Assembly: GCA_029532625.1 (NCBI GenBank)
Contig: JARFXM010000002.1
Location: 992,001 to 1,056,000 of the forward strand
Source of the DNA: Lomentospora prolificans
Lineage: Eukaryota; Ascomycota; Sordariomycetes; Microascales; Microascaceae
Direction of reading: 5' to 3'
Length of the DNA: 64,000 bases
Shown: piece after piece, positions 22,007 through 33,670 of the stretch
Layout: every line of letters begins with the position of its first letter
How positions within the stretch are numbered: the first letter of the stretch is position 1
Position numbers and translations under genes: made by a program
The notes under the pieces: model-generated
Seen by the model: only the letters and a program-made list of their open reading frames with translations
What the model was told of the DNA's origin: nothing
Database searches by the model: none

Positions 22007-23265
22007 TGTTTAATATGCGCGCTCGTTGCCAGTGATCTAACAGTGAGGTGAGAATCCAAGTATCCGTGATCGATCAGGTGGTGCAGGCTCTCTCAGAAAA
22101 GGGTATACGAGAAAGAGAAGATAGAATTTGATATCGTCACAGCACTATTCCAATTTGTCCATTGCTAAAATCCCACGGTGCTAAGAGTGTAGTGATGGAC
22201 GATCAAAGGGGATGTCGGATGAGGCGGGTACAGGGCTCTCTGTCCATGTGACGATACACCAATGACCAATGTGGTCCAGAGTTCAAAGTTGTATTATTAC
22301 TGCCCGAGGTGGCATGGGAAAAAACAAGCACGGCGTGGCTTGGGAAATGAAAGAGCACTAGCCCAGAGCTGGAATTAGAATTGACACAGGCAAGACTGGA
22401 CTGGATGTGTTGCGTGCCACTGCGTGGGACACCGAGCTGGACGTTTATTCCCGATTTGTTGGATCACATGCTCGGCTTTCCCCCCTCGTAACGCTCCTCC
22501 TCAAGACGACCGTCTCCGAAGGAGTTCGTTCGTTCTATTGACTCGATATTATATCGACAGCTATGACAGGAGATCTGCAAAAACTCCGCCCTGGCCTTGT
22601 TACGCATGAGATAATAGGATGTACCACGAATCTTGGCTTATTGTATTGTCAAGTATATTCGACCGTGGATCTTCCCCTCTCTATGCCTGACTACCTCATG
22701 AGCATTCAATCAAATGATTTCCACTTTCTATTTCATCTCGAATCGGCTACCTAGTCACTCTAGGCCTATATGTATACATGCGTAGCGCGAGATGGGTGTG
22801 GATGGCGCTCAGGCTGCACTGGTATAGGAATACATGACATGATAAAACCATCCTCAGAATCCACGTTACTCCTTTGCCTCTTCTAAAAACTATGCTACAA
22901 GAGATGGATAATCATGTCGCACCGAGGGCATCAAAATCTACCCAAGAGGTACGACCCTCGCCAGTGAGTGGGGTTTGGTTTGTATAGCGTCGGGCCGAGA
23001 AGCGGAAACGCGAGTAAAGGGCTAGCCGGGGAAAAGTTCCAGCGAAAATTTAAACGCCTTGGTGGAAGGACTTGTTTGACCAGGCGTTGATATGATGGTT
23101 GTAATTGCTGATGCTTTGAGAACGAGCTTGTACTTTGTATTAGACGGCTTGGAAACCACCGCGGCGGGATAGCGAGTGTCTGGCCCCGAAGGCGAGGGGC
23201 ATATGTAGCAGAAGATGCGGCCAAAGATGGACAACTGGCCGGTTAGCCGCCAAGTGTATCGCTCG
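22007..23265. other. Intergenic: hydrolase promoter and 3' side of MDL1
   Basis: About 1.26 kb between two minus-strand genes. The left part is the promoter and 5' UTR of the hydrolase, the right part the MDL1 3' UTR. A frame of 97 codons at 22931-23224 on the minus strand directly after the MDL1 stop has no recognisable features and is treated as 3' UTR. Confidence 0.5.
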
Positions 23266-25653
23266 CTACCTCTGCTGCTGTTCCTTGTTCGACTCGGTTT
23301 GCTCAACATCGTCGCTCGAGGATTCGACCTCCTCTGCTTCTACGAGATCTTGTTCTATCACATCCGCTTCAGTTATGCGAGCGAGAGACTCGTTTCCTCG
23401 AGGGTCGGAAACCTCACCGCCGCTCATCTGCCATTCCATCAGCTTGCTGAAGGCGCTCTCTTTGTCAGCGGAGAGCTCAGCATAGCTTCCAATCTCGGCC
23501 ACTTTGCCTTCGCTCGAAAGGACAATGATCTGATCGGATCGTTTGATGGTCGAAAGACGATGTGCGATGGAAATCGTGGTGTTATTGCCTTTTAGAAGCG
23601 AGACTAGAGCAGCATTCACGAGTGTCTCGGATTCGGCGTCTAAAGCTGATGTAGCCTCGTCAAGAATTAGGATATCGGGGTTCTTGATCAGGGCCCGCGC
23701 GATGGCGATGCGTTGCTTCTGCCCTCCAGATAGCTGGCTTCCCCTTGCTCCAACCTGGGTCTCCAGTCCATCCGGAAGATCGCTGATAAAGGTACAATTG
23801 GCCTTTCTAGCCGCCATGATGATCTCGAATCGGGTCGCGTTAGGTTTAGCATACGCAATATTCTCCGCAATAGTCCCCGAGAACAGAACGGGCTCTTGGG
23901 ACACCACACCAATGCGGCGCCTAAGAGAGCGAATGTTCATTTTCGATATATCCATCCCGTTGATAGTAATCGAGCCAGACGTGGGGTTGTAGAATCTTAG
24001 CAGCAACGAGGCCACCGTTGACTTGCCACCACCCGAAGGGCCAACTACGCAAACATTGCTACCCGACGGGATTTCAAAGCTAATACCGTTGAAGATCGAG
24101 ACGGCTGGCCGTGTGGGGTAGGCGAAGTGGACGTCGTTAAACTTGATCGTTCCCCGCGCAGATGGTACCTTCATGCCCACTGTCTGTGGAATAGTGGGGT
24201 GTCGGTCCTGAAGTTCGAAGAGACGGCTAGCGGCACCGACGCCCTTCATAAGCTCTGAGAAGAACTGCGTCAGGTTGCTCACACTACCGCCAGCAAACGC
24301 CGTATACATCATGAACGAAGTAAGGTGGCCAACAGATAATGCTCCGGTATGCACAAGGTTACCGCCGACGACAAGCATAGCCAAGATGGCCATGTTGCCC
24401 ACCCAGCCTGTCGTGGCGAAAAATGTTGCGTAAATCTTGGATTCCCTTAGACCGAGGTTGAAGATTTTCTTCACTTGCTTGTTGTACCTTGAAACCTCTT
24501 GAATCTCGCCAACGAATGCTTGGCTTGTTCGAACGTTCCCTAGGCGTTCCTCGCCGATCTTGGAGAGGGTTCCCACGTTCTTTTGGATGGCTCGGCTGAC
24601 GTTTCGGATAGACTTGCCATAGATCCAACCACCAAAGGCAACCGGAGGGCCGATGACTAGGAGGACTGCCGAAAGTTGAGGGCTAAGCCAAACCATGGCC
24701 GAGAAGGCAGCCGTTCCGGATAGGAGGGCTCGCAATCCGTCGCTCACGTTCTGTGTGATGGATTTCGCCACGATGACGCAGTCGGCACCAAGTCGCGAGA
24801 TTAGATCGCCCACCCGATTTGCGTCGTAAAACTCCGCATCTTGGACATACGTGCGCCGATATAGCTGTGATCTAAGCCTAGCAACGACTCGTTCGCCGAT
24901 GATGCGGAGGAGGATGATTCTCGCAAAGTTGGCGCCAGCACCCAAGGTCAGCAGACCACCAAGGCCGAAGAAGAACTGGGTCAAGGTAAAACCAAATAGC
25001 TTCGGGTCCTCCTCCGCGCTGTTAGTGACCAGGTCAAGAACCTTGCCGACGATATAAGGGAGTGACAAAGTGACGCATGACGAAACTGCAAGAAAGCCCA
25101 CCGCGATGGCAAGTAACTTTAGTTCAGGCCGGGCAATCTTAAGCAGTCGAATTACTTCATTTGGAGCGGGTCTTCCTTGCGTTTTACCCTCCTTCGACAG
25201 TCTGGCGCTCAAGTTGACGTGCGCCGCTTTAGCGGCCCTCTCACTCTTAGTAAACGCATAATCCTGGCGTTGTTCCTGCTCCTGCTCGGCCTCCTGCTCG
25301 GCCTCCTGCGGTAATTTTCGGTTCGTGCGGTTTAGTTGAGGGTTCGTGATGTCGTCTTTTAGGTTACTGTAAGAGGTTGAGAATGTCCGCCGCGGAAGCC
25401 GAGGTATCAATATGGAAGAGCCGGGGCCCACGTGGAAGAATCGTGTAGTGAAAATCGCGTCTCGTTGCGCGAGAGTCGACTGATATCGCGCATAGCTCCC
25501 TGAGAATAGTCCAGGATGTGCCCAGGCAGAATTCGGTAGGGAATTCCTGAAGCCCGGTGCAATCCGAGCGTGGAACTGCAGGACAGGAGAACCCTTCAAA
25601 AGCTGGCGAGCTGCCCCCGAAGGAAACGTTCGTGATAAAGACCCCGAGGCCAT
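23266..25653 (-). CDS. MDL1: Mitochondrial half-size ABC transporter (Mdl1/ABCB10 type)
   Basis: Inner-mitochondrial-membrane half transporter that works as a homodimer; yeast Mdl1 exports peptides made by matrix proteolysis. Single exon, 795 aa from ATG 25653 (MASGSLSRTFPSGAARQLLKGS), an Arg-rich, acid-poor presequence. A hydrophobic segment at about 155-185 (LKLLAIAVGFLAVSSCVTLSLPYIVG) begins the transmembrane domain of about six helices. The nucleotide-binding domain has Walker A GPSGGGKST (about 538), signature LSGGQKQR (about 638), Walker B ILILDEATSALD (about 658) and the H-loop SIAHR (about 696). An acidic, Gln-rich C-terminal tail follows. A 12-bp tandem repeat near 25281-25310 codes an EAEQEAEQEQEQ tract before the membrane domain. 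The TTG 84 nt upstream is in frame but is not needed. Confidence 0.9.
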   Translation of the reverse strand: MASGSLSRTFPSGAARQLLKGSPVLQFHARIAPGFRNSLPNSAWAHPGLFSGSYARYQSTLAQRDAIFTTRFFHVGPGSSILIPRLPRRTFSTSYSNLKDDITNPQLNRTNRKLPQEAEQEAEQEQEQRQDYAFTKSERAAKAAHVNLSARLSKEGKTQGRPAPNEVIRLLKIARPELKLLAIAVGFLAVSSCVTLSLPYIVGKVLDLVTNSAEEDPKLFGFTLTQFFFGLGGLLTLGAGANFARIILLRIIGERVVARLRSQLYRRTYVQDAEFYDANRVGDLISRLGADCVIVAKSITQNVSDGLRALLSGTAAFSAMVWLSPQLSAVLLVIGPPVAFGGWIYGKSIRNVSRAIQKNVGTLSKIGEERLGNVRTSQAFVGEIQEVSRYNKQVKKIFNLGLRESKIYATFFATTGWVGNMAILAMLVVGGNLVHTGALSVGHLTSFMMYTAFAGGSVSNLTQFFSELMKGVGAASRLFELQDRHPTIPQTVGMKVPSARGTIKFNDVHFAYPTRPAVSIFNGISFEIPSGSNVCVVGPSGGGKSTVASLLLRFYNPTSGSITINGMDISKMNIRSLRRRIGVVSQEPVLFSGTIAENIAYAKPNATRFEIIMAARKANCTFISDLPDGLETQVGARGSQLSGGQKQRIAIARALIKNPDILILDEATSALDAESETLVNAALVSLLKGNNTTISIAHRLSTIKRSDQIIVLSSEGKVAEIGSYAELSADKESAFSKLMEWQMSGGEVSDPRGNESLARITEADVIEQDLVEAEEVESSSDDVEQTESNKEQQQR

Positions 25654-26433
25654 TTCGATGGAATCTGTTATATAACGATTCGGCTTTGCGGACAAAAGAA
25701 ATATAGAAAGCCTAATAACGGTGAATCGCACCGTCACGGAGGCGCTCCCATATTCTCATTGGCCTTGTTCTGCTGGGATCTCGACGAACGCGCTGTAAAA
25801 TGGCGAAAGGAAGTCTTTCCGGAGCACCGGGTTAAATTTTCGAATAAAATGCCGTCATCGGAGATTTCGCTCTGACTAGGCGAATGCTTGGAAAATGAGG
25901 AATCATTGGCGAGGTGCGTACAGTGCGCCGCATACTGTAGATATTCAGCGCGAGCATCAAATTACGCACGTTGTTGAGGTCTTCAGCGCTCACAATTATC
26001 TGGTGACTGCCTTGTACCTGTACCTATATAAAAAATGTTGAAATACAATGAGGAACCTGAGGATCAATTGACAGCTATAGCAAGCAGCACACGTCACAAA
26101 CACCGCCGTACTCTCACAAACTCACGTCAACTACAAGGAGATGCCCCCAGTAATTGCAGTGACCGAACCCTATCAGTGGGCTAGATCCCATCAAAAACAG
26201 TAGAACCAATAGCCACTATACACTCGTGAAGAAATAAAGGAGGAAGATGATAGCATCTCGTGTAGTCAGCGATCACGGTTCTGTAGGTGGTGATCCATTG
26301 TTAAACCCTTCGAACATCCCTACTCCCACATCGTTACCCCGGCCACGAGGGCTTTCATCCGAGTCCAGAACAATTTCACTCACACCTGAGGGGAGGGGTG
26401 GTATGGTCCTCAAACTTTACTTTACTTCTGCTA
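25654..26433. other. Intergenic: MDL1 promoter and RTT103 3' side
   Basis: About 0.78 kb without a supportable gene. The left part must contain the MDL1 promoter and 5' UTR, the right part the 3' UTR of the CID-domain gene. Confidence 0.5.
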
Positions 26434-27882
26434 TCAGGAAGCACTGTCCTTCCGTAGCATCTCCGCGACATCCGCGTCAATTTCCTCGTCACCTCCAAGG
26501 TCGGGAATTTCAGCTTCACCATCCAGTCTCCTTCGTTTATTCGAACCGTTAGCCCCTAGAGGTAGGGACTGATACTGTGAAGCCAGGTGCGAAAGCATCT
26601 CTATACCCGGAGCCGAGGCATGCTGAAAACCAGGACCTTGACGGGACGAAGGGGCAGCGAACGATGAAGTGCCTTCCGGTAATTCAGGCTCCTCCGAAAC
26701 TGAGGGCGGTGTAAGAGCCTCGACTTCTGGCCTGTCTGGCTCAGATTGCGTATGCGGCAGCGGGCCATCGCCGCTAGGCGAGGCCTGAGCCTCTGCGGGT
26801 GTGCTTAGACCTCGCATAATAGCCGTTTCCACGTCCTGCTTCTTTTGTTCAATCTCCACTTTGCGACTTTCGAGATCCTTTAGCTTGTCTTGCTCCGTCA
26901 CAAGGGCAGCTTTATTCGCGTCGAGAAGTTTTTCCAGCTCCTCAATGAGGCCCTTTCGCGCCTTAACAGATTCCGCGACGGCGCCTTCTGCGGACGCCAG
27001 GATCTTTAGCAAGCCATTAAGTCTCGCTGCATGAACTGGGGCTGGTGGTGGAGATGCTGAGGAGTCACTAAGTTTCGCATAATCCTGGTCCGCAGTGACA
27101 ACAGCAGTCTTGGCTGGTAATTGGCATTTCGCAGTGTTCTGGTGGTGAGTGACGAGATCGTTTAGTTCAGAGGGCACTGCAACAGCTGCAGTCGTGGTTG
27201 AAGCGAACGGTGACGGACCACCAAAAGCATTTGCGCCCTTGAGCTTGTCCAATTCTGTATCTCAAGTTAGTCGCGCCAGGACACCAGGGAAGTAAGGAAC
27301 TAACCGGCAAGCCGCGCGTCTACAGCTTCTTGTATCGCGTCCTCAAAAACTCGACGGTCCCTCCAAACATCAATAACCCTTCTGATTTTGCCTTGAACTT
27401 CGCTCGGAGCTCCCTTGTAAGCTGTGGCTATAGCTTCCGGGATGACAGGAGAGAAAGCTTCAATAAAGTCCATCTTGTTTCGTATCTTTGACTGTTGTGC
27501 CAACTCTATCAGAACACGACGTTAGCTGACCCTTAACTATACCAAGCCGCATGAGGAGCGGCGGCACACAATCAGTGTGAGTGACTTGAGGTGCTTAAGA
27601 TGAAAGAAATAAAAGACCCGCATGCACCTACCATTGGCCAAGTACACCAGGCTTAATCTCTTGGTGCTCGAGGATGATTTCAGACGGTTAAACCATAACT
27701 CGACAGTGCGATTCGCGTGCCTCCTTGAGTAATTTTCAGCAGACGGCCCTAAAAGACCAATGGACGTAATTCTAGAGCCCTTACCGGTGGAACAGGATCC
27801 ATTGCGCCGAAGAGGAGATGCTATCGTGGCTTTCGTTGACAGCGCTAAGCTTAGCCAGCACTGCGTCATCGTTGTACGCCAT
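26434..27882 (-). CDS. RTT103: Pol II CTD-interacting (CID) protein, Rtt103-like
   Basis: Nuclear protein that reads Ser2-phosphorylated RNA polymerase II CTD and helps the Rat1 exonuclease terminate transcription. Four exons read 27882-27785, 27723-27632, 27505-27305 and 27254-26434, giving 403 aa. The CID domain covers about residues 1-135: MAYNDDAVLAKLSAVNESHDSI, then RHANRTVELWFNRLKSS, KRLSLVYLANELAQQSK, and the conserved AYKGAPSEVQGKIRRVIDVWRDRRVFEDAIQ. The second exon starts after CAAG and the third after GATAG. A coiled coil (about 200-255, EELEKLLDANKAALVTEQDKLKDLESRKVEIEQKK) and a low-complexity tail with a basic patch NKRRRLDGE follow. This domain order matches Rtt103. It is divergent from the clathrin light chain gene. 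Confidence 0.88.
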
Positions 27883-28821
27883 AGCTATATCAACAGTAGT
27901 CGCCGGAAAGAGATGGATGAGAAGATGCTGGCAGAAGTTGAAGGGTCCGACACATATAATAGTGTTCGTATAAGAAAGCTTATCCGTGGTGGACCTAGGG
28001 CTCTAGGTACTACTGCTAGCCAGGCAGTTTAACAGTCTCCCTTCTTTTTTGATTCGAGGTGAATAGCTATCCCTCCCTTAAATGGCAGAGTCGCGTGTCC
28101 CCAACCGATCACTCTGTGTAAGGATATGTATGACCTTGCACTGGCTCATGCACAAACGCTGCCTCAGCCAATGTGCTCTTTGCAAGACGAGCGGGAAAAT
28201 GCAAATTGCTGACTCTTATCTAGGAGCAGGAATATAAGATTCGGCTTCCCTTAGATATTGTTATCATAAGAGGAATGAGAGCTGTCGGGAAGACGTCTGA
28301 AAAGGATGAGTTGGAGTGAGCCGAGTGGATATATTTGGAGCTCTGACAATAATAGAAGAGTAGCCCGGGTTACCAAACAGCTCCAAGGTTACATAGAGAA
28401 ACACTGGTGGACGGCCCCATAGTGGGCAAGTAATAGTGGTGTTCGTCCTTCCAGCGTAGCTCTTTATCACGTGAACCAGAGGACCGGAGTCTTGAAATGG
28501 GCAAAGGGGTGGATGTACCAGTACCAGTTACCTTTACTGTGAGCCGGTGCTAGTTTACTGGAAGGTACCAAAGTGCCTGGCTGCGACCCAAGGCAGCTTT
28601 CACTTCAAGCGCTCAACTGGAACCATCGCATCAAGGCACAGCACAGCACAGCGAACCCAGAGCCTACGATCTTGAACACATCCTAACCTCCCCGATTTCA
28701 CTCCAACGTATTACACCCCAAAAACAACATTCGAAACCCCCGTATCGATCAATAATCGGAAAGCGAGTCGTCCTGCTCCCCATAATCCTAAGATCACCGA
28801 TAAAGCCTTCTTTCCAGCAAG
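27883..28821. other. Divergent promoter region, RTT103 / CLC1
   Basis: About 0.94 kb between divergent start codons. It contains short GTACC-rich elements around 28510-28575 and a CAGCACAGCACAG run near 28638. No credible coding frame; both promoters are expected here. Confidence 0.5.
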
Positions 28822-29649
28822 ATGGCTGACAGATTCCCTTCCCTCGAGGAATTCGACTCTGGAGGTCCGTCATAGTTGTTTCCGTCGCTGCCAACATTAT
28901 TTGAAATTTGGTGAATTCCTGACAGACCGCCATCACAGTCCAAACCGACGTTAAGCCGGCTGGTGAAGAGCCTTCGGCCGACGACTTCCTAGCCCGCGAG
29001 AAGGCCCTCCTCGGTGACGATGCCAACCTGTTCACCACAAATCAAGATGCCGCGGCAGTGAGCGGCGATATTGGCGACGATCTCCTCGGTGGAGCCGATT
29101 CCAACGCGCAGTCGACGTTTGAATCACAGTTCCCCGATATTGCCAACGTTCAACAGGTTCGTTGCACCCTCTAATCACCCACACAGCACTACCCAAGCTA
29201 ATAATCCGCGGATTCAGGTTGGCCCCTCTGTTACCTACAACTCAGGCTTCTCCGCATACGCTGAGGAGAAGGATGAGGACGAACCTGAAGTCGTCAAGGA
29301 ATGGAGGGAGCGACGAGACGCGGCCATCAGCAAGCGCGCCCAACAGTTTGCCAACCAGCGAGAGGAAACTATCAAGGAGGCGAGACAGAACATTGACGAC
29401 TTCTACGAGAACTACAATTCCAAAAAGGAGAAGGGCATTGCACAGACCCGCAGGGAAGCGGAGCAATTCTTGGCTAACCGTGAGGACACTGTCTCGGGCG
29501 GTACTAGCTGGGACCGTATCGCCAAACTAGTTGACATTAGCGGAAAGGGAGTCAAGGGCGGTGCTGCTGGTTCTGGGAAGGAGAGGTTTCGTGAGATGTT
29601 GGTTAGTTTGAGGAAGGATGAGAAAGCTCCTGGTGCCATCGGCATTTAG
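28822..29649 (+). CDS. CLC1: Clathrin light chain
   Basis: Binds the clathrin heavy-chain hub and regulates coat assembly at the plasma membrane, TGN and endosomes. Three exons read 28822-28864, 28939-29156 and 29218-29649, giving 230 aa. The first intron was placed by frame: donor GGAG|GTCCGT and acceptor CACAG|TCC join MADRFPSLEEFDSG-VQTDVKP, the family start; a nearer CAG at 28925 would break the frame. The middle is acidic. The C-terminal half contains the heavy-chain-binding coiled coil (EVVKEWRERRDAAISKRAQQFANQREETIKEARQNIDDFYENYN) and the conserved end SWDRIAKLVDISGKG...RFREMLVSLRKDEKAPGA. The second intron uses a GTTCGT donor and is open in one frame, so retention could be mistaken for coding sequence. 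Confidence 0.94.
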
Positions 29650-30071
29650 GTCCCATGGCCCAATGGCGCCAATATTCAGGGTTGAGCATTATTCTCACAT
29701 CTTGGTAAAAGGGCGAGTGGTGGGGCGTTACAGTCCACACGCCTCATGTATTTTAGAAAAGGACGAGGACTCTAGCCTCCCTCCAAACGATTCGAGGACG
29801 GGTTTTCGGTATTCATCGGCGCAGGCACGAAGTAGTCAAGACAATTTTATATGACCCCTACTGAGCTGCACTTTATACACAGTGAAGGCACATGGTGAAA
29901 GCACACGGGGCGGGAAGCATATACGGAAGACCCATTGTATGACAAAAGGACGGTAAGTCTATTGAGTATATCGAACAACACTTCAAATCTCTCCTCACCC
30001 CGAGCGAGAGACAGCCTTATGACCCTACTACAAACAACAAGCGCTGCAATTCAGCTCGGTGCTATGTATAT
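29650..30071. other. Intergenic, convergent 3' ends of CLC1 and COX7
   Basis: 422 bp between convergent stop codons. The small plus-strand frame at 29618-29854 overlaps the CLC1 end in another frame and is not supported. Confidence 0.5.
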
Positions 30072-30620
30072 CTATTTGCTGCTGAACCAGGTGTTGTAAC
30101 CAGCAGCCTTGCGGCCCATGGCGTAGACGGAAGCTAAAAGACGAGTTGGTTTAATGAGCAAACTTCGGCGAAGGGGAAACCAGGATCTCACCTCCGAAGG
30201 TACCCCACAAGACGAAGAGGAAGGGAGTCATGTACCAGCGGCTCCTAGGGTTCTGTAATTGAGAAGGTTAGGTGTCGTCGTTCGTCACTCGTCAACTGAC
30301 ATCACATGAAGCCCGGATTCCAGGTCGCGAGGGCTGAGACGAAGGCGGGAATTGGCTCACAATCTTCCAGATACGGGTGTGCTGCGCGTACGCGGCCTGG
30401 TACATGCGCTGCAGCTCGGGCACGTTGTTCTTGCGGTTGACGAAACTATAAGGGCAGAAAGTTGTTAGAGCTTGGGCGGACCCGCGAACGGTGAATCGAT
30501 CTTCCAATAGCCGAGGGCCAAAACCTCGCAGACTAGGAGCGCGGATTGAACTCTCTCGGAAGACGGGGAAACCCGCGGGGAGGGTTCGTTCCAATTGCAG
30601 GTAAATATCGCGTACCTCAT
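30072..30620 (-). CDS. COX7: Cytochrome c oxidase subunit VIIa
   Basis: Small single-span subunit of respiratory complex IV in the mitochondrial inner membrane. It was missed by length-limited ORF calling because it is split into four exons: 30620-30616, 30445-30361, 30252-30192 and 30133-30072, giving 70 aa. The first coding exon is 5 nt (ATGAG), followed by GTACGC. The protein reads MSFVNRKNNVPELQRMYQ, then HTRIWKI-NPRSRWYMTPF, a membrane span (LFVLWGTFGASVYAM) and GRKAAGYNTWFSSK. This matches fungal Cox7 with its NPR motif before the span and the mould-type WFSSK end. All four junctions keep phase. Confidence 0.9.
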
Positions 30621-31220
30621 TTTGAATGCTTCGTGGGATATCGAGGGCAGGGCGGGATCTCTATGCTCGAGTCGAGGCTTGATGATGAGGTCTTTTCAGT
30701 GGAATGTTTGACTTTTATTGGGCGACTCCGTGGTGCAATTGAAGTCGTCCAGTCTCAAGATCAGACCACACAGAGCAGGAGTGGGTACTATTGGGATGAC
30801 TAAGCGCTGGTATGACTGGTGAGCTCTCAAATGGCTTCCTACGATTGGTCCGAGTAACGTCACGCCAAAAAGAGAGGTTCGAGAGCTTGCACGGCTCAGG
30901 ATCAGTAACAAAATAAATAAGGAAGCCATATACCCAGGTGATTTTCAGAGTATTGGAAGCAAGGGTCTTATGATTATGAATTCTAGCCTCGATATAATGC
31001 TAAGCCAGGAGTGACAACTAGTACGTTGTGTTCAAAACTGTTGATTGGTCATTACGGCTTTCTATCAGTAACTCAATAATAATACAAGAAGACAGTCTAG
31101 CGACGTAGTTGTCTCCATGGCTCTTCCAATTGACTTTAGAAGATCGGTAATCTAGAACGCAAAGAGCCGAGTCCTAAGGGCTCACAAGATATAAGAGAAA
31201 CAGGCATCGCGCAGTAAACC
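30621..31220. other. Intergenic: COX7 promoter and TLG2 3' side
   Basis: 600 bp between two minus-strand genes. The part near 30620 should be the COX7 promoter and leader, the part near 31220 the TLG2 3' UTR. No other feature was recognised. Confidence 0.5.
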
Positions 31221-32432
31221 TTATGCTTCCCCATCATCGGAGGGTGGTGGGGGATTGTCATGTCCCTTCGGCTTGATCATGAGTAGGATGAACAAGCCGG
31301 CTATGATTATGATAAGTAAGAGGATAATTTTCCGTTTGGTCGTTTTCTTTTGATATCCGGAAGCGACAGTAAGTTCCTTCTCAGCATCTTTCAAGTCGGT
31401 GGCCATTCGCTCAACGTTATAGTCGATCCTATCAAGCATTGTGCCCTGGTCGATGATCATGGATTGGAGGTCACGGAATAGATCTGATAATTCAATGATA
31501 CCCTGGGCAATATCTTCAATCTCCCGCTCACGCTGCAGTATGATTGTGTCGTTGGAATGAAGCATTTTCTGTTGTGAAGTCGTCTGCAAAGTCGATTGGG
31601 AATAGTATCTATCCGCATCGGATTCTTGCATGGAAGGGTCGTTATAATATGATGACGGTTGTGGAGTTGACCCGCGTTCTACGGCGCCGGGCGATGATAA
31701 CCCACTCATACCACGAAGCTCTACTCGGTGACAATATTAGCTCTGAGTCAAATTGATCCGCGACCAAGCCGCGGGGTCGGGAAGGTGTCTACATACTTTT
31801 GAGATAGGCGCTCTGTTTCTTACGGAAGGCTGCGCTGGCGTCCTGGACTCTCGTCGCTAGTGACGTCTGGATGTTTCTCGCCATCGTCTCCTCCGATCGC
31901 GTCAATGTACCTTGACTCTTAGACTCATGGACCATCTGTTCGACTCGCTGGATGCGGCGGTGGCATTCGTGAAATTCTTTCGTTATCGTCTGCGTGAGCT
32001 TCTCGATTTCACCCTCCTCAGCTTTCTTTGTTGCGTCATCATTGAAACCTGGGAGGACATGTTTTTGGTGCAATCGGTCGAGCTTTTGGCTCTGTTTCGC
32101 TATGCTCGCCAATATTTCCGTAATTTCGTCGCCTATGTCTGCCCATCTTGGCGGCAGAAGGTCCATCTCAATCACGGCATCACCGTCATCTTCAAAAGCA
32201 CCGGCAGAGAGCAACCCCCGCCGATCTTCGGACGTCTGGCTCGTGCCAGGGAAGTTGTCGGCTAGGACATTGCTACTCGAAATTCCGGGGCCGTACTTTA
32301 TGCGCTTTTTGGGATGGTGAGCGTAGGACTGACGGTAGGAGATGTAGCTGGTTACCGGGTTAGAGATGGCCCTTCAACCAAAACGTTAGAGGGTGGGTTA
32401 TAACAATACAGATTGGTACGGTCTCGCCACAT
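31221..32432 (-). CDS. TLG2: Qa-SNARE syntaxin Tlg2 (syntaxin-16 family)
   Basis: t-SNARE of the TGN/early endosome for retrograde endosome-to-Golgi fusion and, in yeast, the Cvt pathway; partners are Tlg1, Vti1 and the SM protein Vps45. Three exons read 32432-32410, 32347-31797 and 31720-31221, giving 357 aa. The start MWRDRTNLYISYRQSYAHH matches the Tlg2 N-terminal peptide that binds Vps45, and it is only recovered by splicing AATCT|GTATTG to ACCAG|CTAC. A three-helix Habc region occupies about 75-190. The SNARE motif (EREIEDIAQGIIELSDLFRDLQSMIIDQGTMLDRIDYNVERM) at about 245-305 has the central Gln, and is followed by KKTTKRK and a C-terminal anchor IILLLIIIIAGLFILLMI. The short tail after the anchor is Pro/Asp-rich. 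Confidence 0.92.
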
Positions 32433-33670
32433 GGCGGACGCGGAGAATGGGCAAAATATGTAGATTGGTACGGAGCGCTTATGGTGAATGGGGATAGCCG
32501 CGAAGCAAAGGGTTCGTGTGCGGCTGGGGAAGAGGGACTAAGCGGGAGGCGCAATACTACGTCAGGTCGAGGACTTCCGAATCGCAAGATGGCTATTGCG
32601 CAGATGTCGTACAAGCGCTACGTCTTGCGGTTGTACATGGCCGACAAAACGGTGATGGGACGAGGAGCTAGAGGTTGAGCCTGCTGAGCCGTCTCTCGGA
32701 GATGCTTCAAATGGTATGTCGCCGGTAGTCTTGGGAAAGTCCACAAGCTAAGAAAGCTCTAGTGCAAGACAATCGGAATGTTTTGGAAGATTGATGATCC
32801 TAAATCATGACGTCGAAATTCAACCAAGCACTAGGTTAGACTCGCCTTCGGAGTTGCTCGAGGTTGTGAGTTGGCTGATCAAGCGCAAGGCGACCATTAA
32901 AGCTTCGATGTTGCGACCAGGCTGCTGGTGGGTTTGAGCTCGATTGCTTGAGTGGTTCGACTGGTGCTTGATAGCGCTGCAGGTATGGGGTAGATAATAG
33001 ATTGCAGCGTCGAGTTCTCGCGTAAAACACTGTGTAAATGGTTGTAGCTCCCAATACCAACGGGTAATGCCAGCTGTCCATCCACCAGAGGACAACACTA
33101 GAAAGACACCGAACACGTTGCACTCATTTAGTCAAGGGGGCTGACAAGCTTGACCAGGCTGCCAGGTCGTGGGAATTACGTACTAAAGAGTCACATGACC
33201 ACGCTGCTTCACCTGGAAACACCCCTGGCTAGCACTAACAGGCGACTTTGCGGGCACATGAATGCACGCATACCAGCACTGAGGCGCATCAATCGCCCTC
33301 TTCCACCCAAACAATAGGGCTCCCAATGTATCTTGCAGGGGATTACAACACCGTCGCTCTGTTGTGGTTCAGCGCTGGCGTATCTGATCATCCCCCTAAT
33401 GCCGACGCCGAAATTCCTCCATGCTCCTCAATATGACCAGGCGGCCCCAAAGCTGGATTCCAGCCCCACCAAATAAAACACGCGAGTTGATTGACCATGA
33501 CATTTCCCCTCGTCACCCCTCCTGTCTCCCCCGCAAGCGACACTGTCAAATAGCTTCACTTGGACCTTGATCTCTCAAGGAATCACAGACACCCCGTGAT
33601 CCACATCCCACCATCTTACGGAGACTCTCGCAAATCTAATTTCGTATTCTATCCATCACCTGCGTTCACA
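32433..33670. other. Divergent promoter region, TLG2 / calmodulin
   Basis: About 1.24 kb between divergent starts. A direct repeat of AGATTGGTACGG occurs at 32410-32421 (inside the TLG2 first exon) and 32462-32473 (5' leader). Two overlapping minus-strand frames at 32820-33123 are discussed among rejected items. Both promoters should be here; the calmodulin leader next to 33671 is pyrimidine- and CA-rich. Confidence 0.5.

Noticed and set aside
29071..29220. An alternative upstream start for the clathrin light chain frame
   Set aside because: This frame reads through intron 2; the true N-terminus in the spliced frame (MADRFPSLEEFDSG) matches the family.
32820..33123. Two overlapping minus-strand frames of 95-98 codons upstream of TLG2
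   Set aside because: One has a hydrophobic stretch near its start, but both run through the same DNA with no recognisable domain or splice partners, and they occupy the divergent promoter region.
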